A DNA stretch of 64,000 nucleotides from Salipiger bermudensis (GTDB taxonomy: Bacteria > Pseudomonadota > Alphaproteobacteria > Rhodobacterales > Rhodobacteraceae): contig NZ_JAHVIA010000008.1 of assembly GCF_019801965.1 (NCBI RefSeq), forward strand, positions 124,001-188,000, in the 5' to 3' direction. The notes under the pieces are model-generated. The model was not told where the DNA came from, searched no databases, and worked only from the letters and a program-made list of their open reading frames with translations. Shown one piece after another: positions 36,791 through 46,874 of the stretch. The position numbers were made by a program, and so were the translations under genes. Every line of letters starts with the position of its first letter. Positions within the stretch are counted from its first letter, which is position 1.

Positions 36791-37627
36791 TCAGGCCAGG
36801 GCGCGGGCCAGGGCGCAGAACTGCTCGAGCGAGACCTGTTCGGCGCGCTCGGTGGGGGCGATGCCGGCCGCTTCGAGCCGGTCCTCGATATCCGGCGCCA
36901 GCCCCTTCAGCGCGGCGCGCAGCATCTTGCGGCGTTGGTTGAAGGCGGCGGCCACCACGCGTTCGAGCACCGCGCGCTCGGCCGGGAAGCGCGGCTCGGG
37001 CAGGGCGCGCAGATGCACCACCGCCGACGAGACCTTGGGGGGCGGGGTGAAGGCGCCCGGCGGCAGGCTGAGCACGATGCGCGCCTCGGCGCGCCACTGC
37101 GCCAGCACCGCGAGTCGGCCATAGGCCTTGGATCCCGGCTGCGCCACGATGCGCTCGGCGACCTCGCGCTGGAACATCAGCGTCAGGGTCTGCCAGAACG
37201 GCGGCCAGCCCTCCGGGGTCAGCCAGCGCACCAGCAGCTCGGTGCCGACATTGTAGGGCAGGTTGGCGCAGACCGCGATCGGCGGCGTCAGATGCGCCAG
37301 CGGGTCGATTTGCAGCGCGTCGCCCGAGATCACCTCGAGCTTGCCGGGATAGGCCTCGGCCACCTCCTGCAGCGCCGGCAGGCAGCGCGTGTCCTTCTCG
37401 ATCGCCAGCACCTTGCGCGCGCCCTCGGCCAGGAGACCGCGGGTAAGCCCGCCCGGGCCCGGCCCGATCTCGAGCACGTCCATGCCCGACAGATCCCCGG
37501 CCTGCCGCGCGATCTTGGCGGTCAGGTTGAGATCGAGCAGGAAGTTCTGCCCCAGCGATTTCTTCGCCGAAAGCCCGTGCGAGGCGATTACCTCGCGCAG
37601 CGGAGGAAGCCCGTCGATGGCGCTCAT
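36791..37627 (-). CDS. rsmA: 16S rRNA dimethyladenosine transferase
   Basis: Dimethylates two adjacent adenosines in the 3' helix of 16S rRNA (KsgA). The 278-residue protein carries [10 protein letters not shown], the SAM motif [12 protein letters not shown], and the catalytic NLPYNV. ATG 37627. It is last in lptF-lptG-lptD-surA-pdxA-rsmA, an order also known in enterobacteria for surA-pdxA-rsmA; a half copy of repeat family 1 separates it from pdxA. Confidence 0.96.
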   Translation of the reverse strand: MSAIDGLPPLREVIASHGLSAKKSLGQNFLLDLNLTAKIARQAGDLSGMDVLEIGPGPGGLTRGLLAEGARKVLAIEKDTRCLPALQEVAEAYPGKLEVISGDALQIDPLAHLTPPIAVCANLPYNVGTELLVRWLTPEGWPPFWQTLTLMFQREVAERIVAQPGSKAYGRLAVLAQWRAEARIVLSLPPGAFTPPPKVSSAVVHLRALPEPRFPAERAVLERVVAAAFNQRRKMLRAALKGLAPDIEDRLEAAGIAPTERAEQVSLEQFCALARALA

Positions 37628-37628
37628 G

Positions 37629-37690
37629 TCTTCTCTGGTTCCAAAATACCTCGGAGGAGTCCGCCCCCGGCGGACGGGGGCAGCGCCCCC
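37629..37690 (-). repeat. dispersed hairpin repeat family 1, half copy F
   Basis: On the minus strand: GGGGGCGCTGCCCCCG, a GTCCGCC spacer hairpin, then CTCCGAGGTATTTTGGAACC and AGAGAAGA. Only the left half is present, ending against the rsmA start codon. Confidence 0.8.
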
Positions 37691-37706
37691 GATGTGACCG
37701 CGCCGC

Positions 37707-38720
37707 TCACGCCGCGCCCCCGGTCTCTGTCCCGATCCCGGTCCCGCTCTCGCCCCCGGCCATCCGCCACGCCATGCGCAGCGCCTCGATGGTCGAGGTC
37801 GGGTTGGCCACCCCCTTGCCGGCGATGCCGAAGGCGGTGCCGTGATCGGGCGAGGTGCGTATGAAGGGCAGGCCGAGCGTGACGTTGACGCCGCGGTCGA
37901 AGGCCAGGGTCTTGATCGGGATCAGCGCCTGGTCGTGATACATCGCCACCGCCGCGTCATAGCCCGCCCGCGCCTCGGCGTGAAACATCGTGTCGGCGGG
38001 CAGCGGGCCGATGAGCTGCATCCCCTCGGCGCGCAGCCTGTCGAGCAGCGGCGAGATCAGCTCGATTTCCTCGCGCCCCATGCGGCCGCCTTCGCCCGCA
38101 TGCGGGTTGAGCCCGGCCACCGCGATGCGCGGCGCGTTGATGCCGAAGCGCTCGATCAGCGCCCGATGGGTGATGCGCAGGCGCTTCTCCAGCAGCGCGG
38201 CGGTGAGGGCCGAGGGCACCTCGGAGACGGGGATGTGGATGGTGGCGGGCACCACGCGCAGCTCGTCGCTGGCCAGCATCATCACCACCTCGTCCGCGCC
38301 GCCGAGCGCGGCGAGATACTCGGTATGGCCGGGATAGGCGAAACCCGCCCCCTCGGCCAGCGCCTGCTTGGAGATCGGCAGGGTGCAGAGCGCCGAGCAG
38401 GCGCCCTCCTGGACCAGACCCACGCCGCGGGCGATCGAGGCGATGACGCCTGCCGCCTGCATCGGCTGCGGCGTGCCGGGAACGCGCGGGCCGGGGATGT
38501 CGAGCGCCAGCACCGGCAGGCCCTCCTCGGCCGCTTGCGCCGCCTCCTCGGCACGCCCCACCACGACGTGGGGCACGCTGCCCGGCAGGTGCTCCGGCGC
38601 GCCGAGATAGACGAAGGGCAACGCGGCCCCGAGCGCCTGCCACGCCGCTTCTGCCAGTTCCGGGCCGATGCCCGAGGGCTCCCCGCAGCTCATCGCCACG
38701 GGGGCGGGGACGCGGCTCAT
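37707..38720 (-). CDS. pdxA: 4-hydroxythreonine-4-phosphate dehydrogenase
   Basis: Enzyme of the DXP-dependent vitamin B6 pathway, NAD-dependent and metal-requiring. It has 337 residues. Seen: [11 protein letters not shown] at the start, metal-ligand regions YPGHTEYLA and [14 protein letters not shown], and [19 protein letters not shown] 38720 overlaps the surA stop (ATGA). A longer frame through surA is spurious. The C-terminal tail is Gly/Thr-rich. Confidence 0.95.
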   Translation of the reverse strand: MSRVPAPVAMSCGEPSGIGPELAEAAWQALGAALPFVYLGAPEHLPGSVPHVVVGRAEEAAQAAEEGLPVLALDIPGPRVPGTPQPMQAAGVIASIARGVGLVQEGACSALCTLPISKQALAEGAGFAYPGHTEYLAALGGADEVVMMLASDELRVVPATIHIPVSEVPSALTAALLEKRLRITHRALIERFGINAPRIAVAGLNPHAGEGGRMGREEIELISPLLDRLRAEGMQLIGPLPADTMFHAEARAGYDAAVAMYHDQALIPIKTLAFDRGVNVTLGLPFIRTSPDHGTAFGIAGKGVANPTSTIEALRMAWRMAGGESGTGIGTETGGAA

Positions 38721-39949
38721 CTCTCGACGATGCGCGCGTTGGCGCGCAGCTGCGCAAGGTAGCTGTCGGAGACCTCTGTGAGGCGGCGATTGCGCAGGCC
38801 GATCTCGACCTGGCTGCGGTCGGCATCCTCGGCCACCGCGGCGGTGCGGCCACACAGCATCAGGAAGACCAACGTCTGGCCATCGGCGCGGGTCAGCGCC
38901 GTCGAGACCTCGCCGGGATCGAGCTTGGAGAGCTCGTAGGCGATGTCGGTCGGGATCTCGGCGGGCGGCAGCGCGCCACGGTCGAGAACCTCCTCGGGCT
39001 GCCCCTTGGCAACGGCGTAGAGATCGTCGCAGCGGTCGACCCGCCCGGCCAGAACCCGCGCCTTGGCAAGGGTCTCGGGAGAGCGGCCGCCGGCCATGTA
39101 ATAGGCGGCGTAATCGATGGCGGCATATTCGGGCCCGGTATAGCCGGTCTCCTCGATGTCGCGCAGCTGGAACAGCGCCACGGCGCCCTGGATCGGCAGC
39201 GGGTCGGTGACCTCGCCGGGCGCCAGCCCGAGCACCAGCGAACGGATCTGCGGTGGCAGTTCGGTGAGGTCGCGCCACGGCAGCCGGCCGCCATTGTCGC
39301 GCGTCGCGGTGGCCGAATACTGCCGCGCCTGCGCCGAGAATTCGGAGGTCGAGGTCATCTGCGAGATGCGCTCGGCGCGGGCCCGCACCGCCTCGGCGTT
39401 CTGGGCGTTGATCGGCATGATGATCTCAGAGAGCAACACCCGCACGTCGGAGCCACCGCCACCGCTGGCCAGCGCCCGGTCGACCTCTTCCGGGGTGATC
39501 TGGGTGCGCGAGGAGAACCGCGCCCGCACAAGATCCCGCCAGGCGGTGCCGGCGCGCACGAAATCGCGGAAGGTCTCCTCGTCGACGCCTCCCTGGGCCA
39601 GCAGGGCCACGAATTGCTCGCGGCTGAGATCGGCGCGGCCGGCGAATTCCTCCATGCCGTCGATCACGTCCTGCTCGCTGGGCTCGATGCCCGCGTCGCG
39701 CGCCGCCTTGAGGCGCAGCCGGTCGTCGATCAGCTGCTCGCGCGACAGCTCGTTCACGTTGCCCGGCGCGTTCAGCAGGGTCATCATGCGGCGACGCTGC
39801 TCGATCTCGTAGCCGGTGATCACCATCTCGTCGACGGTGATGGCGGGGGCGAAGAGGTTCTGCGCCGGCGCCACGCCCGGCGTCAGGGTCAGCGCCAGCC
39901 CCGCCGACAGGGTGAGGGCGCGAAGAAGGCGGGCAGGGGTCAGTTGCAT
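38717..39949 (-). CDS. surA: periplasmic chaperone/peptidyl-prolyl isomerase SurA
   Basis: Outer-membrane protein chaperone. The 410 residues comprise a Sec signal (ALTLSAGLALTLTPGVAPAQ), a SurA N-terminal chaperone domain (ELSREQLIDDRLRLKAARD), and one parvulin-like rotamase region (about 165-270: LLSEIIMPINAQNAE, GGRLPWRDLTELPPQI). E. coli SurA has two parvulin domains; only one is evident here, as is common in alphaproteobacteria. ATG 39949 lies inside the lptD 3' end (10-base overlap), tying it to LptD, a SurA client. Confidence 0.9.
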   Translation of the reverse strand: MQLTPARLLRALTLSAGLALTLTPGVAPAQNLFAPAITVDEMVITGYEIEQRRRMMTLLNAPGNVNELSREQLIDDRLRLKAARDAGIEPSEQDVIDGMEEFAGRADLSREQFVALLAQGGVDEETFRDFVRAGTAWRDLVRARFSSRTQITPEEVDRALASGGGGSDVRVLLSEIIMPINAQNAEAVRARAERISQMTSTSEFSAQARQYSATATRDNGGRLPWRDLTELPPQIRSLVLGLAPGEVTDPLPIQGAVALFQLRDIEETGYTGPEYAAIDYAAYYMAGGRSPETLAKARVLAGRVDRCDDLYAVAKGQPEEVLDRGALPPAEIPTDIAYELSKLDPGEVSTALTRADGQTLVFLMLCGRTAAVAEDADRSQVEIGLRNRRLTEVSDSYLAQLRANARIVER

Positions 39950-42123
39950 GTGCGTCGATACTCCTTGTCGCTTGCGGCAGTGCCGAAGCCTGTCAGGGCG
40001 ACCGTGAGGTCGAACTCCGTGGACGGTTCGAGGTTGGTCGAGGAAGCGAAACGGCGCAAGACCGACGCCCCCACCTGAACGCATTCGTTGCGGTATTGCA
40101 GCCCCAGACCGGCGCGGTCAACCCGCCGGTCGGCGAGGTCGTAGCGCCACTCGCCGGAGCCGGTCCAGTGGCGGCTGATGCGGTAGCTGCCCTCGAAGCG
40201 CCATTCGGCCTGGCTCTCGTCGCGGTCCTCGAGCGGATCGGCGAGCAGCAGCAGGTAGGTCGCGTCGAGCTCGATGCGGTCGTTGAACCAGTTGGCCCGC
40301 GCCTCGGCCTTGTCGAACTCGCCATTGCCGTCGAGCAGGCCGCGGGCCGAGATGCTGAGCCCGAGCGGGTTGGCGAAGCCACCGGAGACCAGCCAGTCGG
40401 AGGCGGGATTGTCGAGCCCCGAGGAGCGGCTCAGATCGTCATCTTCGATGGCCCGCCAGACCCGGCCGAAGGTCAGGCCGGCGGTCCAGCCGGTCGGCGA
40501 TTCATGGCGCCAGCGCAGGCCGGCGGCGGCGAGACGGCCGCGCTCGTGGCGGTCGCTGGCCGGGAAGCGCGACAGCGCCAGCAGGTTGGCCTCGTCAAAC
40601 TCGACCCGGGTGCTCTCGTCGTTGGGGATGTTGGGGCGGTCGCCGCCGACCCAGCCATATTGCAGCACCGGCTCGAGCAGCGAGCGGCCGCCGAAGGCGT
40701 CGCGGTTGACCAGCGGCCAGCGCAGCTCGACCGAGACGCCCGGCGTCAGCTGGGAGGCCTCGGCATCGGCGGTGGCATCGTCCCAGACGCTGAAGCGATC
40801 GGCCCAGAGCTGGCCGAGCATGCCGGCGCGGATGCCGCCGGGCAGGGTCCAGCGGCGGCGCCAGCTGGCCTCGGCGCTGAGCCGCGCCATGTCGCGCCCG
40901 TCGACGACGCTGTCCTCGTCATCGCTGTCGTAGTCGAGCTCGGAGCGCCGGTAATGGCCATGCACCATGGCGCCGAGCCGGAACTCGCCGCCGATGCGGG
41001 AGGGGAAGAAGCGGCGCTCGTATTCGCTGTTGAAAATCACCGCGGGCTGGGTCTCGTCATCCTCGGCGGCGCGCAGAGTCTCGTAGTAGATCAGGTCGGT
41101 CGAGAAGAAATCGTCGCGCCGCGCGCGGCTCAGGGTGAAGGCGCTGTCGAGGCGCTCGTTCTCGGCGTAGTCGTACTCGTTGAAATAGGCGTCGTCCGAG
41201 ACCGTCTCGATATCGAACTCGAAACGGAAGCCGTTGCGCAGCAGGAACTCGCCATAGGCGAAGAGGTAGCCGCGGGTCTCGTCGGGCTGCAGCGAGTCGC
41301 GGCTGATCGCGCCCTCGATCTCGATATCGCCATAGGCGAAGGCGCGGCGATAGCGGCCTTCGAGGGTGCGGGTCTCGCTGGAGAGATAGGGCGTCAGAGT
41401 CAGGTCCTGGTGATCGCCCATCGGGATGAAATAGGGGATGCGCAGGCCGGTGCCGAGCAGCGAGGTGCTGCGGATCGTCGGTGTCAGGAAGCCGCGGGCG
41501 CGCTCGAGGCTGGGATCGGGCAGGCGCATCTGCGGCACCCAGAGGATCGGCACGTCGAGCACGCGCAGCTGGGCGCCCTCGAAATAGAGCTGGCGCGCGT
41601 CCTGGTCGTGGATCACCCGGTCGGCACGGATCTGCCAGAGCGGTGTCTGGTTGCGGCCGCAGACCTGGCACGAGGTCACTGCGACGCGGCTGAGCTGGGT
41701 GTAGCGCCCGCCGACCCGCTGCGCTTCGACGGCGGCAAGCTGGAGCTGGTCGTCCATCACCATGCGCGCGCCCTTGAGCAGCCCGTTGCGCAGGCCTTCC
41801 TCCATCTCGGCGGCATCGGCGAGCAGCAGGTTGCCGGTCTCGTCGGTGATCCGGATCGGCCCCTCGATGGTGAGCTCGCCGGCCTCCTGGTCGAAGAGGA
41901 TGCGCGTTGCGCTCAGCCGCAGCCCGTCATGCAGCGCCTCGACATTGCCGGTGGCGATAAGACGCGAGCCATCCTCGACGAAAACCTGGTCGGCGACCAG
42001 CAGCGCCGGGGCGGAGTCCGCGTCGGTGGCATCGGCGGGGATTGTGACGGTCTGCGCCAGAAGCGACGCAGGGGTGGCCAGCGCCAGAAGGGCGGCAAGC
42101 CACGCGGAGCGGGCGATCTGCAT
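39940..42123 (-). CDS. lptD: LPS-assembly protein LptD
   Basis: Outer-membrane beta-barrel that inserts lipopolysaccharide into the outer leaflet with LptE. It has 727 residues: a signal peptide (IARSAWLAALLALATPASLLA), an N-terminal OstA/LptA-like jellyroll (about 35-150), then the barrel with alternating aromatic strands. The Cys pair TSCQVCGRNQTPLW and Cys near the C-terminus (ECVQ, RTCN) probably form the essential disulphides. ATG 42123 shares a base with the lptG stop (TGATG). Confidence 0.94.
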   Translation of the reverse strand: MQIARSAWLAALLALATPASLLAQTVTIPADATDADSAPALLVADQVFVEDGSRLIATGNVEALHDGLRLSATRILFDQEAGELTIEGPIRITDETGNLLLADAAEMEEGLRNGLLKGARMVMDDQLQLAAVEAQRVGGRYTQLSRVAVTSCQVCGRNQTPLWQIRADRVIHDQDARQLYFEGAQLRVLDVPILWVPQMRLPDPSLERARGFLTPTIRSTSLLGTGLRIPYFIPMGDHQDLTLTPYLSSETRTLEGRYRRAFAYGDIEIEGAISRDSLQPDETRGYLFAYGEFLLRNGFRFEFDIETVSDDAYFNEYDYAENERLDSAFTLSRARRDDFFSTDLIYYETLRAAEDDETQPAVIFNSEYERRFFPSRIGGEFRLGAMVHGHYRRSELDYDSDDEDSVVDGRDMARLSAEASWRRRWTLPGGIRAGMLGQLWADRFSVWDDATADAEASQLTPGVSVELRWPLVNRDAFGGRSLLEPVLQYGWVGGDRPNIPNDESTRVEFDEANLLALSRFPASDRHERGRLAAAGLRWRHESPTGWTAGLTFGRVWRAIEDDDLSRSSGLDNPASDWLVSGGFANPLGLSISARGLLDGNGEFDKAEARANWFNDRIELDATYLLLLADPLEDRDESQAEWRFEGSYRISRHWTGSGEWRYDLADRRVDRAGLGLQYRNECVQVGASVLRRFASSTNLEPSTEFDLTVALTGFGTAASDKEYRRTCN

Positions 42124-43217
42124 CAGCCGTCCTCCATGTGCAGGACAAGCCCCAGCGCAAGCAGCAGAGAGGCAATCGGGGGAATCCACGCGGCGAGGAG
42201 CGGCGGCAGCTGGCCGTTCTCTCCCATGATCTGCGCGAAGTTCCGGACGTAGTAAAGGCCGAAGCCCAGCAGCACCGCGGCCAGCACGTGCAGGCCGGTG
42301 CGGCCGAGCCGGGCGGGGCGCATGGTGAAGCCGGCGGCGACCAGCACCATGGCGATGAGGAAGACCGGGCGGGCCAGCTCCATCTGCAGCCAGACGATGT
42401 GACGCCGGGCCGAGAAGCCGGCCATCTCGAGCCCGGCGATGAACTCGGGAAGATCCCAGATCGCCACCGAGGCGGGCTTGCCGAAGCGGTCGCGGATGCC
42501 GTCCTGGGTCAGGTCCGAGGGCAGCTCGAGCCGGTCGTGGCGCTCGGCGAGGCTCTCCGGCGAGCGCCCGCTCTGCAGTGGCCAGACCTTGGCATCGCGC
42601 AGCACCCAGGCGCCGTCCTGCAGCGTGGCTTCCTCGGCCTCGATGCGCCGCATGGGGCCGCTTTCAGCCTCGTATTCGACGAAGCTCACCTCGTAGAGCA
42701 CGGTGGCGTCGGGATTGGCGCGGGCGGCGCGGATCACCGTGTCGCCCGCGCTGCCGCCCTGGCGCAGCCAGAGCCCTTCGCGGCCGATCGAGATCGTCGA
42801 GGCGCCGTCGCTCTTGTAGCTCTCGGTGAGATCCGAGGCCTGTCGCGAGGTGGCGGCGACCAGCGGGTTCAGCATGGCCAGCGACACGCCGCTGATCACC
42901 AGCGCGACCGCCACCGGCCCGGCCAGCGCGGTGAGGCCCGAGCGTCCGGCGGCGCGCACCACGACGAGCTCGGAGCTGCGCGCCATCATCAGGAACAGCG
43001 CTGCAGTGGCGAGGATCATCACCAGCGGCAGGATCTCGTAAAGCCCGGCGGGCAGGTTGAGCAGGGTGAGGTGGACGACCTGTCCGAAGCGCACGCTCTC
43101 GTCGAAGCGGCGCAGCTGGTCGACCAGGTCGAGCAGCGCAAGGAATAGCGCGAAGACGGTCAGGATCGACAGGAAGACGCTCAGGAAGCGGCGCGCGAAA
43201 TAGCGGTGCAGGATCAT
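42123..43217 (-). CDS. lptG: LPS export ABC transporter permease LptG
   Basis: Inner-membrane permease of the LptB2FG machine that extracts LPS. It has 364 residues, with three N-terminal helices, a periplasmic jellyroll (about 130-265), and three C-terminal helices, the LptF/G fold. The start MILHRYFARRFLSVFLSILT is typical. ATG 43217 overlaps the lptF stop (ATGA). Its ATPase LptB is not in the window. Confidence 0.94.
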   Translation of the reverse strand: MILHRYFARRFLSVFLSILTVFALFLALLDLVDQLRRFDESVRFGQVVHLTLLNLPAGLYEILPLVMILATAALFLMMARSSELVVVRAAGRSGLTALAGPVAVALVISGVSLAMLNPLVAATSRQASDLTESYKSDGASTISIGREGLWLRQGGSAGDTVIRAARANPDATVLYEVSFVEYEAESGPMRRIEAEEATLQDGAWVLRDAKVWPLQSGRSPESLAERHDRLELPSDLTQDGIRDRFGKPASVAIWDLPEFIAGLEMAGFSARRHIVWLQMELARPVFLIAMVLVAAGFTMRPARLGRTGLHVLAAVLLGFGLYYVRNFAQIMGENGQLPPLLAAWIPPIASLLLALGLVLHMEDG

Positions 43218-44350
43218 GCGGCCACCTCGTCGCCTTGCTTGCGCCGGCGCTCGGGCCGGAACGGCCGCGAAGCGCGCCAAAGCAGCGCCGCGGCAATGGC
43301 GAAGCCCACCAGGCTGGGCAGGTAGACCAGCGGCCAGAGCTCCGGCGTCGAGCGCACCGGATCGGTGATCGCGCTCTCAACCAGCTTGACGAAGACCAGC
43401 AGGAAGATCGCGCCCACGATCTGCCGGGTGACCCCGAAGCGCGAAAACGTGCCGGTCATCAGCGCGGCATAGCCGATCAGCGCCGCGACGATGCAGAGCA
43501 GCGGCATCTGGAAGCGGTTATGGGCCTCCTCGAGCACCTCGCCGATGCTGTCATTGACCTCTTCGGCCACCGCCTCGGTCTGGGTCAGCAGCTCGAAGGT
43601 CGAGATCTGGCGGGCACGGCGGCGGGTCGAGCCGCCTTGCGTGATGAGGCCGCTGATGTCGTAGGTGAGATCGCTGAAATTGGTCGTCGACAGGGTCTCG
43701 GCCTCGCGGTTCAGCTCCTGCGCCAGCCCGCTGCGCATGGTCAGCTTCGGCCCTTCCTCGTCGCGCGTCACATAGGCGGTGCGGGCGGTGTAGGTCACCG
43801 TGCGCGCGTCGCTGCGGCGGTCGCTGAGGTAGACGTCGCGCAGCTCGCCATCGTCGGTGATCTCTCGGATGTAGAAGGTCACGCCGCGGGTCGGGTGCAG
43901 GAAGGTGCCGTCATGCAGCAGCCGTGCCGCCACCGATTCGGAGACCTCGCGCTCGCGCTCGCGCAGCTGCGCGACCGAGGCCGGCACCAGCGCATGGGTC
44001 AGCACCATCATCATCAGCGCGATCAGCACCCCGAAGACCAGCACCGGCCGGCCGAGGCGCCAGGGCGACAGCCCGCCGGCCTGCAGCACGGTGATCTCGG
44101 ACTCGTTCGACATCCGGTTGGTCACGTAGACCGCGGCGCCGAAGGCGGCCATCGGCAGCACCAGCGCGATCACCGCGGGCAGGCTGAGCAGGCTGAACTC
44201 GAGGAAGATGCGGGCCGAGTGGCCATCGGTGATCAGCTCGTCGAACAGGCTGACCGACGCGTTGACCCAATAGACCATGACAAGCACCAGGGCGAAAAAC
44301 CCAAACACCACCATGAGTTGCGACAGCATGTATCTGTCGAATCTCTGCAC
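43214..44350 (-). CDS. lptF: LPS export ABC transporter permease LptF
   Basis: Partner of LptG, 378 residues with the same 3+3 helix layout and a periplasmic domain (about 130-265). RFDRYMLSQLMVVFGFFALV and LMMMVLTHALVPASVAQL are typical. The start is GTG 44350 with GGAGGG nine bases upstream; longer in-frame starts lack a ribosome site. First gene of the six-gene envelope operon, divergent from pepA across 127 bases. Confidence 0.93.
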   Translation of the reverse strand: MQRFDRYMLSQLMVVFGFFALVLVMVYWVNASVSLFDELITDGHSARIFLEFSLLSLPAVIALVLPMAAFGAAVYVTNRMSNESEITVLQAGGLSPWRLGRPVLVFGVLIALMMMVLTHALVPASVAQLREREREVSESVAARLLHDGTFLHPTRGVTFYIREITDDGELRDVYLSDRRSDARTVTYTARTAYVTRDEEGPKLTMRSGLAQELNREAETLSTTNFSDLTYDISGLITQGGSTRRRARQISTFELLTQTEAVAEEVNDSIGEVLEEAHNRFQMPLLCIVAALIGYAALMTGTFSRFGVTRQIVGAIFLLVFVKLVESAITDPVRSTPELWPLVYLPSLVGFAIAAALLWRASRPFRPERRRKQGDEVAA

Positions 44351-44477
44351 GCGTATGTGCCCTCCAGATCCTGCGCTGCGCTCTAGGCTAACGGATCGGT
44401 ATGTGCTGGAAAAGCTGCCTCTGGTCAATGCCGTCACGCGGCTCTACGACTCTGGGCAAAGCCAACAGGAGAGCATG

Positions 44478-45950
44478 ATGACCGATCTGCGCGAGTTCAC
44501 CTTTGCCGAAACCGATCTCGACGCCCTGGCGGGCGCGGAAGGCCGCGTTGCCGTCTTCATCGACAGCGAGGGCAAGCTCGGGCGCGGTGCGCGGCGGCTG
44601 AACCGGCTGACCAAGGGCGCGGTGGCCCGCGCGGTGGCCGACGAGGGCTGGGCCAAGAAGCCCGCCGGCAGCGTGGTGAGCCTGTCCTATCCCTCGGGGA
44701 TGGCTGCCGACGCGGTGGATATCGTGAAGCTCGAGCGCCGGCCGGATGTTGCCGATGCGCGCAAGGCGGGCGCCGCCATCGCCAAGGCGGCGGGCTCGGG
44801 CGCGGTGACGGTGCTGGGCGAGAGCCAGATCTGGCTGGTGCAGGTGGTGCTTGGCCTGGCGCTGCGCGGCTACGGCTTTACCGATCACAAGAGCGACAAG
44901 GGCAAGCCGCTGGCTGCGGCCAAGGTGTTTTGCACCAAGCCCGACGAGATCGAGGCCGCCGCGGCGCCCTTGCTGGCGGTGGCGGGCGGGGTGTTCTTCA
45001 CCCGCGACCTCGTCAACGAGCCCGCCAATGTGCTGACGACCACCGAGTTCGCGGCGCGGCTCGAGGGGCTGCGCGAGCTTGGTGTCGAGGTCGAGGTGAT
45101 CGAGGAAGACCGCATGGAAGAGCTCGGCATGGGCGCGCTGCTCTGCGTCGGGCAGGGCTCTGTCTCGCCCTCGAAGCTGGCGATCATGCGCTGGAAGGGC
45201 GGCGAGGGCGCGCCGCTGGCGCTGGTCGGCAAGGGCGTGGTCTTCGACACCGGCGGCATCTCGCTGAAGCCCGCCGGCGGCATGGAAGACATGACGATGG
45301 ACATGGGCGGCGCCGGCGTCGTCTCGGGCGTGATGAAGGCGCTGGCCCTGCGCAAGGCCAAGGCCAACGTCACCGGGCTCGTGGGGCTGGTCGAGAACAT
45401 GCCCTCGGGCAACGCGGTGCGGCCGGGCGATGTCGTCACTTCGATGAAGGGTGACACCATCGAGGTCATCAACACCGACGCCGAGGGCCGCCTCGTGCTG
45501 AGCGACGTGCTGTGGTACGCGCAGGAATTCGAGAAGCCCGCCGCCATGGTCGATCTCGCCACCCTGACCGGCGCCTGCATCGTGGCGCTGGGGCATGAGA
45601 ATGCCGCAGTCTATTCCAACGACGAGCGCTTCGCCGCGGGCTTCCTCAAGGCCGCCGAGAGCGAGGGCGAGGGCGCATGGCGGATGCCGCTGGGCAAGGC
45701 CTATGACGACATGCTGAAATCGCCCATCGCCGACATGAAGAACGTCGGCGGCCGCCCCGGCGGCTCGATCACCGCGGCGCAGTTCCTCAAGCGCTTCGTC
45801 AAGGACGAGATGCCGTGGATCCACCTCGACATCGCCGGCGTCGCCTCGCTGAAGGCGGAGAGCACGCTGGCGCCGAAGGGCGCCACCGGCTGGGGCGTCA
45901 TGGCGCTCGACCGGCTGGTGCGGGACGGTTTCGAAAGCGAGGGGAGCTGA
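44478..45950 (+). CDS. pepA: leucyl aminopeptidase (M17)
   Basis: Hexameric two-metal aminopeptidase, 490 residues. The M17 signature NTDAEGRLVLSD and the catalytic Lys region VGKGVVFDTGGISLKP are present. Two adjacent ATG codons occur (44475, 44478); AGGAG at 44467-44471 stands three bases from the first and six from the second, so 44478 is chosen. holC follows after 59 bases, the same pairing seen in enterobacteria, where lptF is also divergent from pepA. Confidence 0.95.
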   Translation: MTDLREFTFAETDLDALAGAEGRVAVFIDSEGKLGRGARRLNRLTKGAVARAVADEGWAKKPAGSVVSLSYPSGMAADAVDIVKLERRPDVADARKAGAAIAKAAGSGAVTVLGESQIWLVQVVLGLALRGYGFTDHKSDKGKPLAAAKVFCTKPDEIEAAAAPLLAVAGGVFFTRDLVNEPANVLTTTEFAARLEGLRELGVEVEVIEEDRMEELGMGALLCVGQGSVSPSKLAIMRWKGGEGAPLALVGKGVVFDTGGISLKPAGGMEDMTMDMGGAGVVSGVMKALALRKAKANVTGLVGLVENMPSGNAVRPGDVVTSMKGDTIEVINTDAEGRLVLSDVLWYAQEFEKPAAMVDLATLTGACIVALGHENAAVYSNDERFAAGFLKAAESEGEGAWRMPLGKAYDDMLKSPIADMKNVGGRPGGSITAAQFLKRFVKDEMPWIHLDIAGVASLKAESTLAPKGATGWGVMALDRLVRDGFESEGS

Positions 45951-46009
45951 GCCGATGACCGCGGTTCCGGCGCGCCGCGCGCCGCACCCCCCGGTTGCGG
46001 GGGGCTGAC

Positions 46010-46468
46010 ATGGGCGCGGCCTATTTCTACCACCTGACCCAGCGTCCGCTCGAGGCGACGCTGCCGGTGCTTCTCGAGAAGTCGCTGGCGGCGGGCTGGC
46101 GGGTGGCGGTCCGCGGGACGGATCCCGGGCGCATGGACTGGCTCGACCAGCGGCTCTGGATGGGGCCTGAGGAGAGCTTCCTGCCGCATGGACAGGCGGG
46201 CGGGAAGCACGACGCGCTGCAGCCGGTGCTGCTGACGGTGCAGGAGGCCCTGCCCAACGATCCCGCCTGCCTGATGGCGGTGGACGGGGCCGGTGTGGAG
46301 CCCGAGGAGGTCAACCGGCTCGAGCGGGTCTGCATCCTCTTCGACGGCCACGACCCGATGGCGCTCGACGCGGCGCGCGGCCAATGGCGGGCGCTCACCG
46401 GCGCGGGCTGCAAGGCGCAGTACTGGTCGGAAGAAAGCGGCCGTTGGGAGAAGAAAGCGGAAGCCTGA
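46010..46468 (+). CDS. holC: DNA polymerase III chi subunit
   Basis: Clamp-loader accessory protein that binds SSB through the psi-chi bridge. The 152-residue protein starts MGAAYFYHLTQRPLEATL, and RVCILFDGHDPMALDAARGQW is conserved. ATG 46010 is chosen over an upstream in-frame start. Just before it is a possible 17-residue frame (45955-46008) with a CCCCC...GGGGG hairpin (45988-46004). Confidence 0.93.
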   Translation: MGAAYFYHLTQRPLEATLPVLLEKSLAAGWRVAVRGTDPGRMDWLDQRLWMGPEESFLPHGQAGGKHDALQPVLLTVQEALPNDPACLMAVDGAGVEPEEVNRLERVCILFDGHDPMALDAARGQWRALTGAGCKAQYWSEESGRWEKKAEA

Positions 46469-46810
46469 GGGCTTTCTGCCGGCGGCCGGGGCTTGGCGCT
46501 CCGGCCTGCCATGGTGCCGTCCCGGGCAAGACATGCGGCGCGCTGTTCCTATCGGCACCCAAGATCGCGATTTCACGATCCCCCCGACATAGCGATCCCA
46601 CCGGCAAAGAGGCCCGCCGCGACCGTGCCTCTTGCAAGGTTTCGCCACGTGACCGGCGCCTGAGGCTCTCGGTTCAAAGGCCGCGCGTGCGGGGGCTGCG
46701 TCTGAGAGGAGCGTTTGTTGCGGGACGGGCGTCGTGGCGCCCGCCGCAAGCGGAGCACGGTTTTAAAGCGAAGGTTGGCGGCCTTTAGACGATGGCGGCC
46801 CTTAAGACGC
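46469..46810. other. intergenic region without recognised gene
   Basis: Between the converging holC and gap genes. It contains a hairpin AAGAGGC...GCCTCTT (about 46606-46632) and GC-rich inverted segments near 46720-46750, but no family-like reading frame, RNA gene or mobile element that I can recognise. Confidence 0.6.
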
Positions 46811-46844
46811 AAAAAGGGGCGGCGGTCTCCCCTCCGCCGCCCCT
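46811..46844 (-). terminator. Rho-independent terminator after gap
   Basis: Perfect 11-bp stem (46834-46844 with 46815-46825) followed on the minus strand by TTTTT, 31 bases past the gap stop. Confidence 0.9.
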
Positions 46845-46874
46845 CGATGTGGGGTCAGGACCGAGGCCGCTCCA

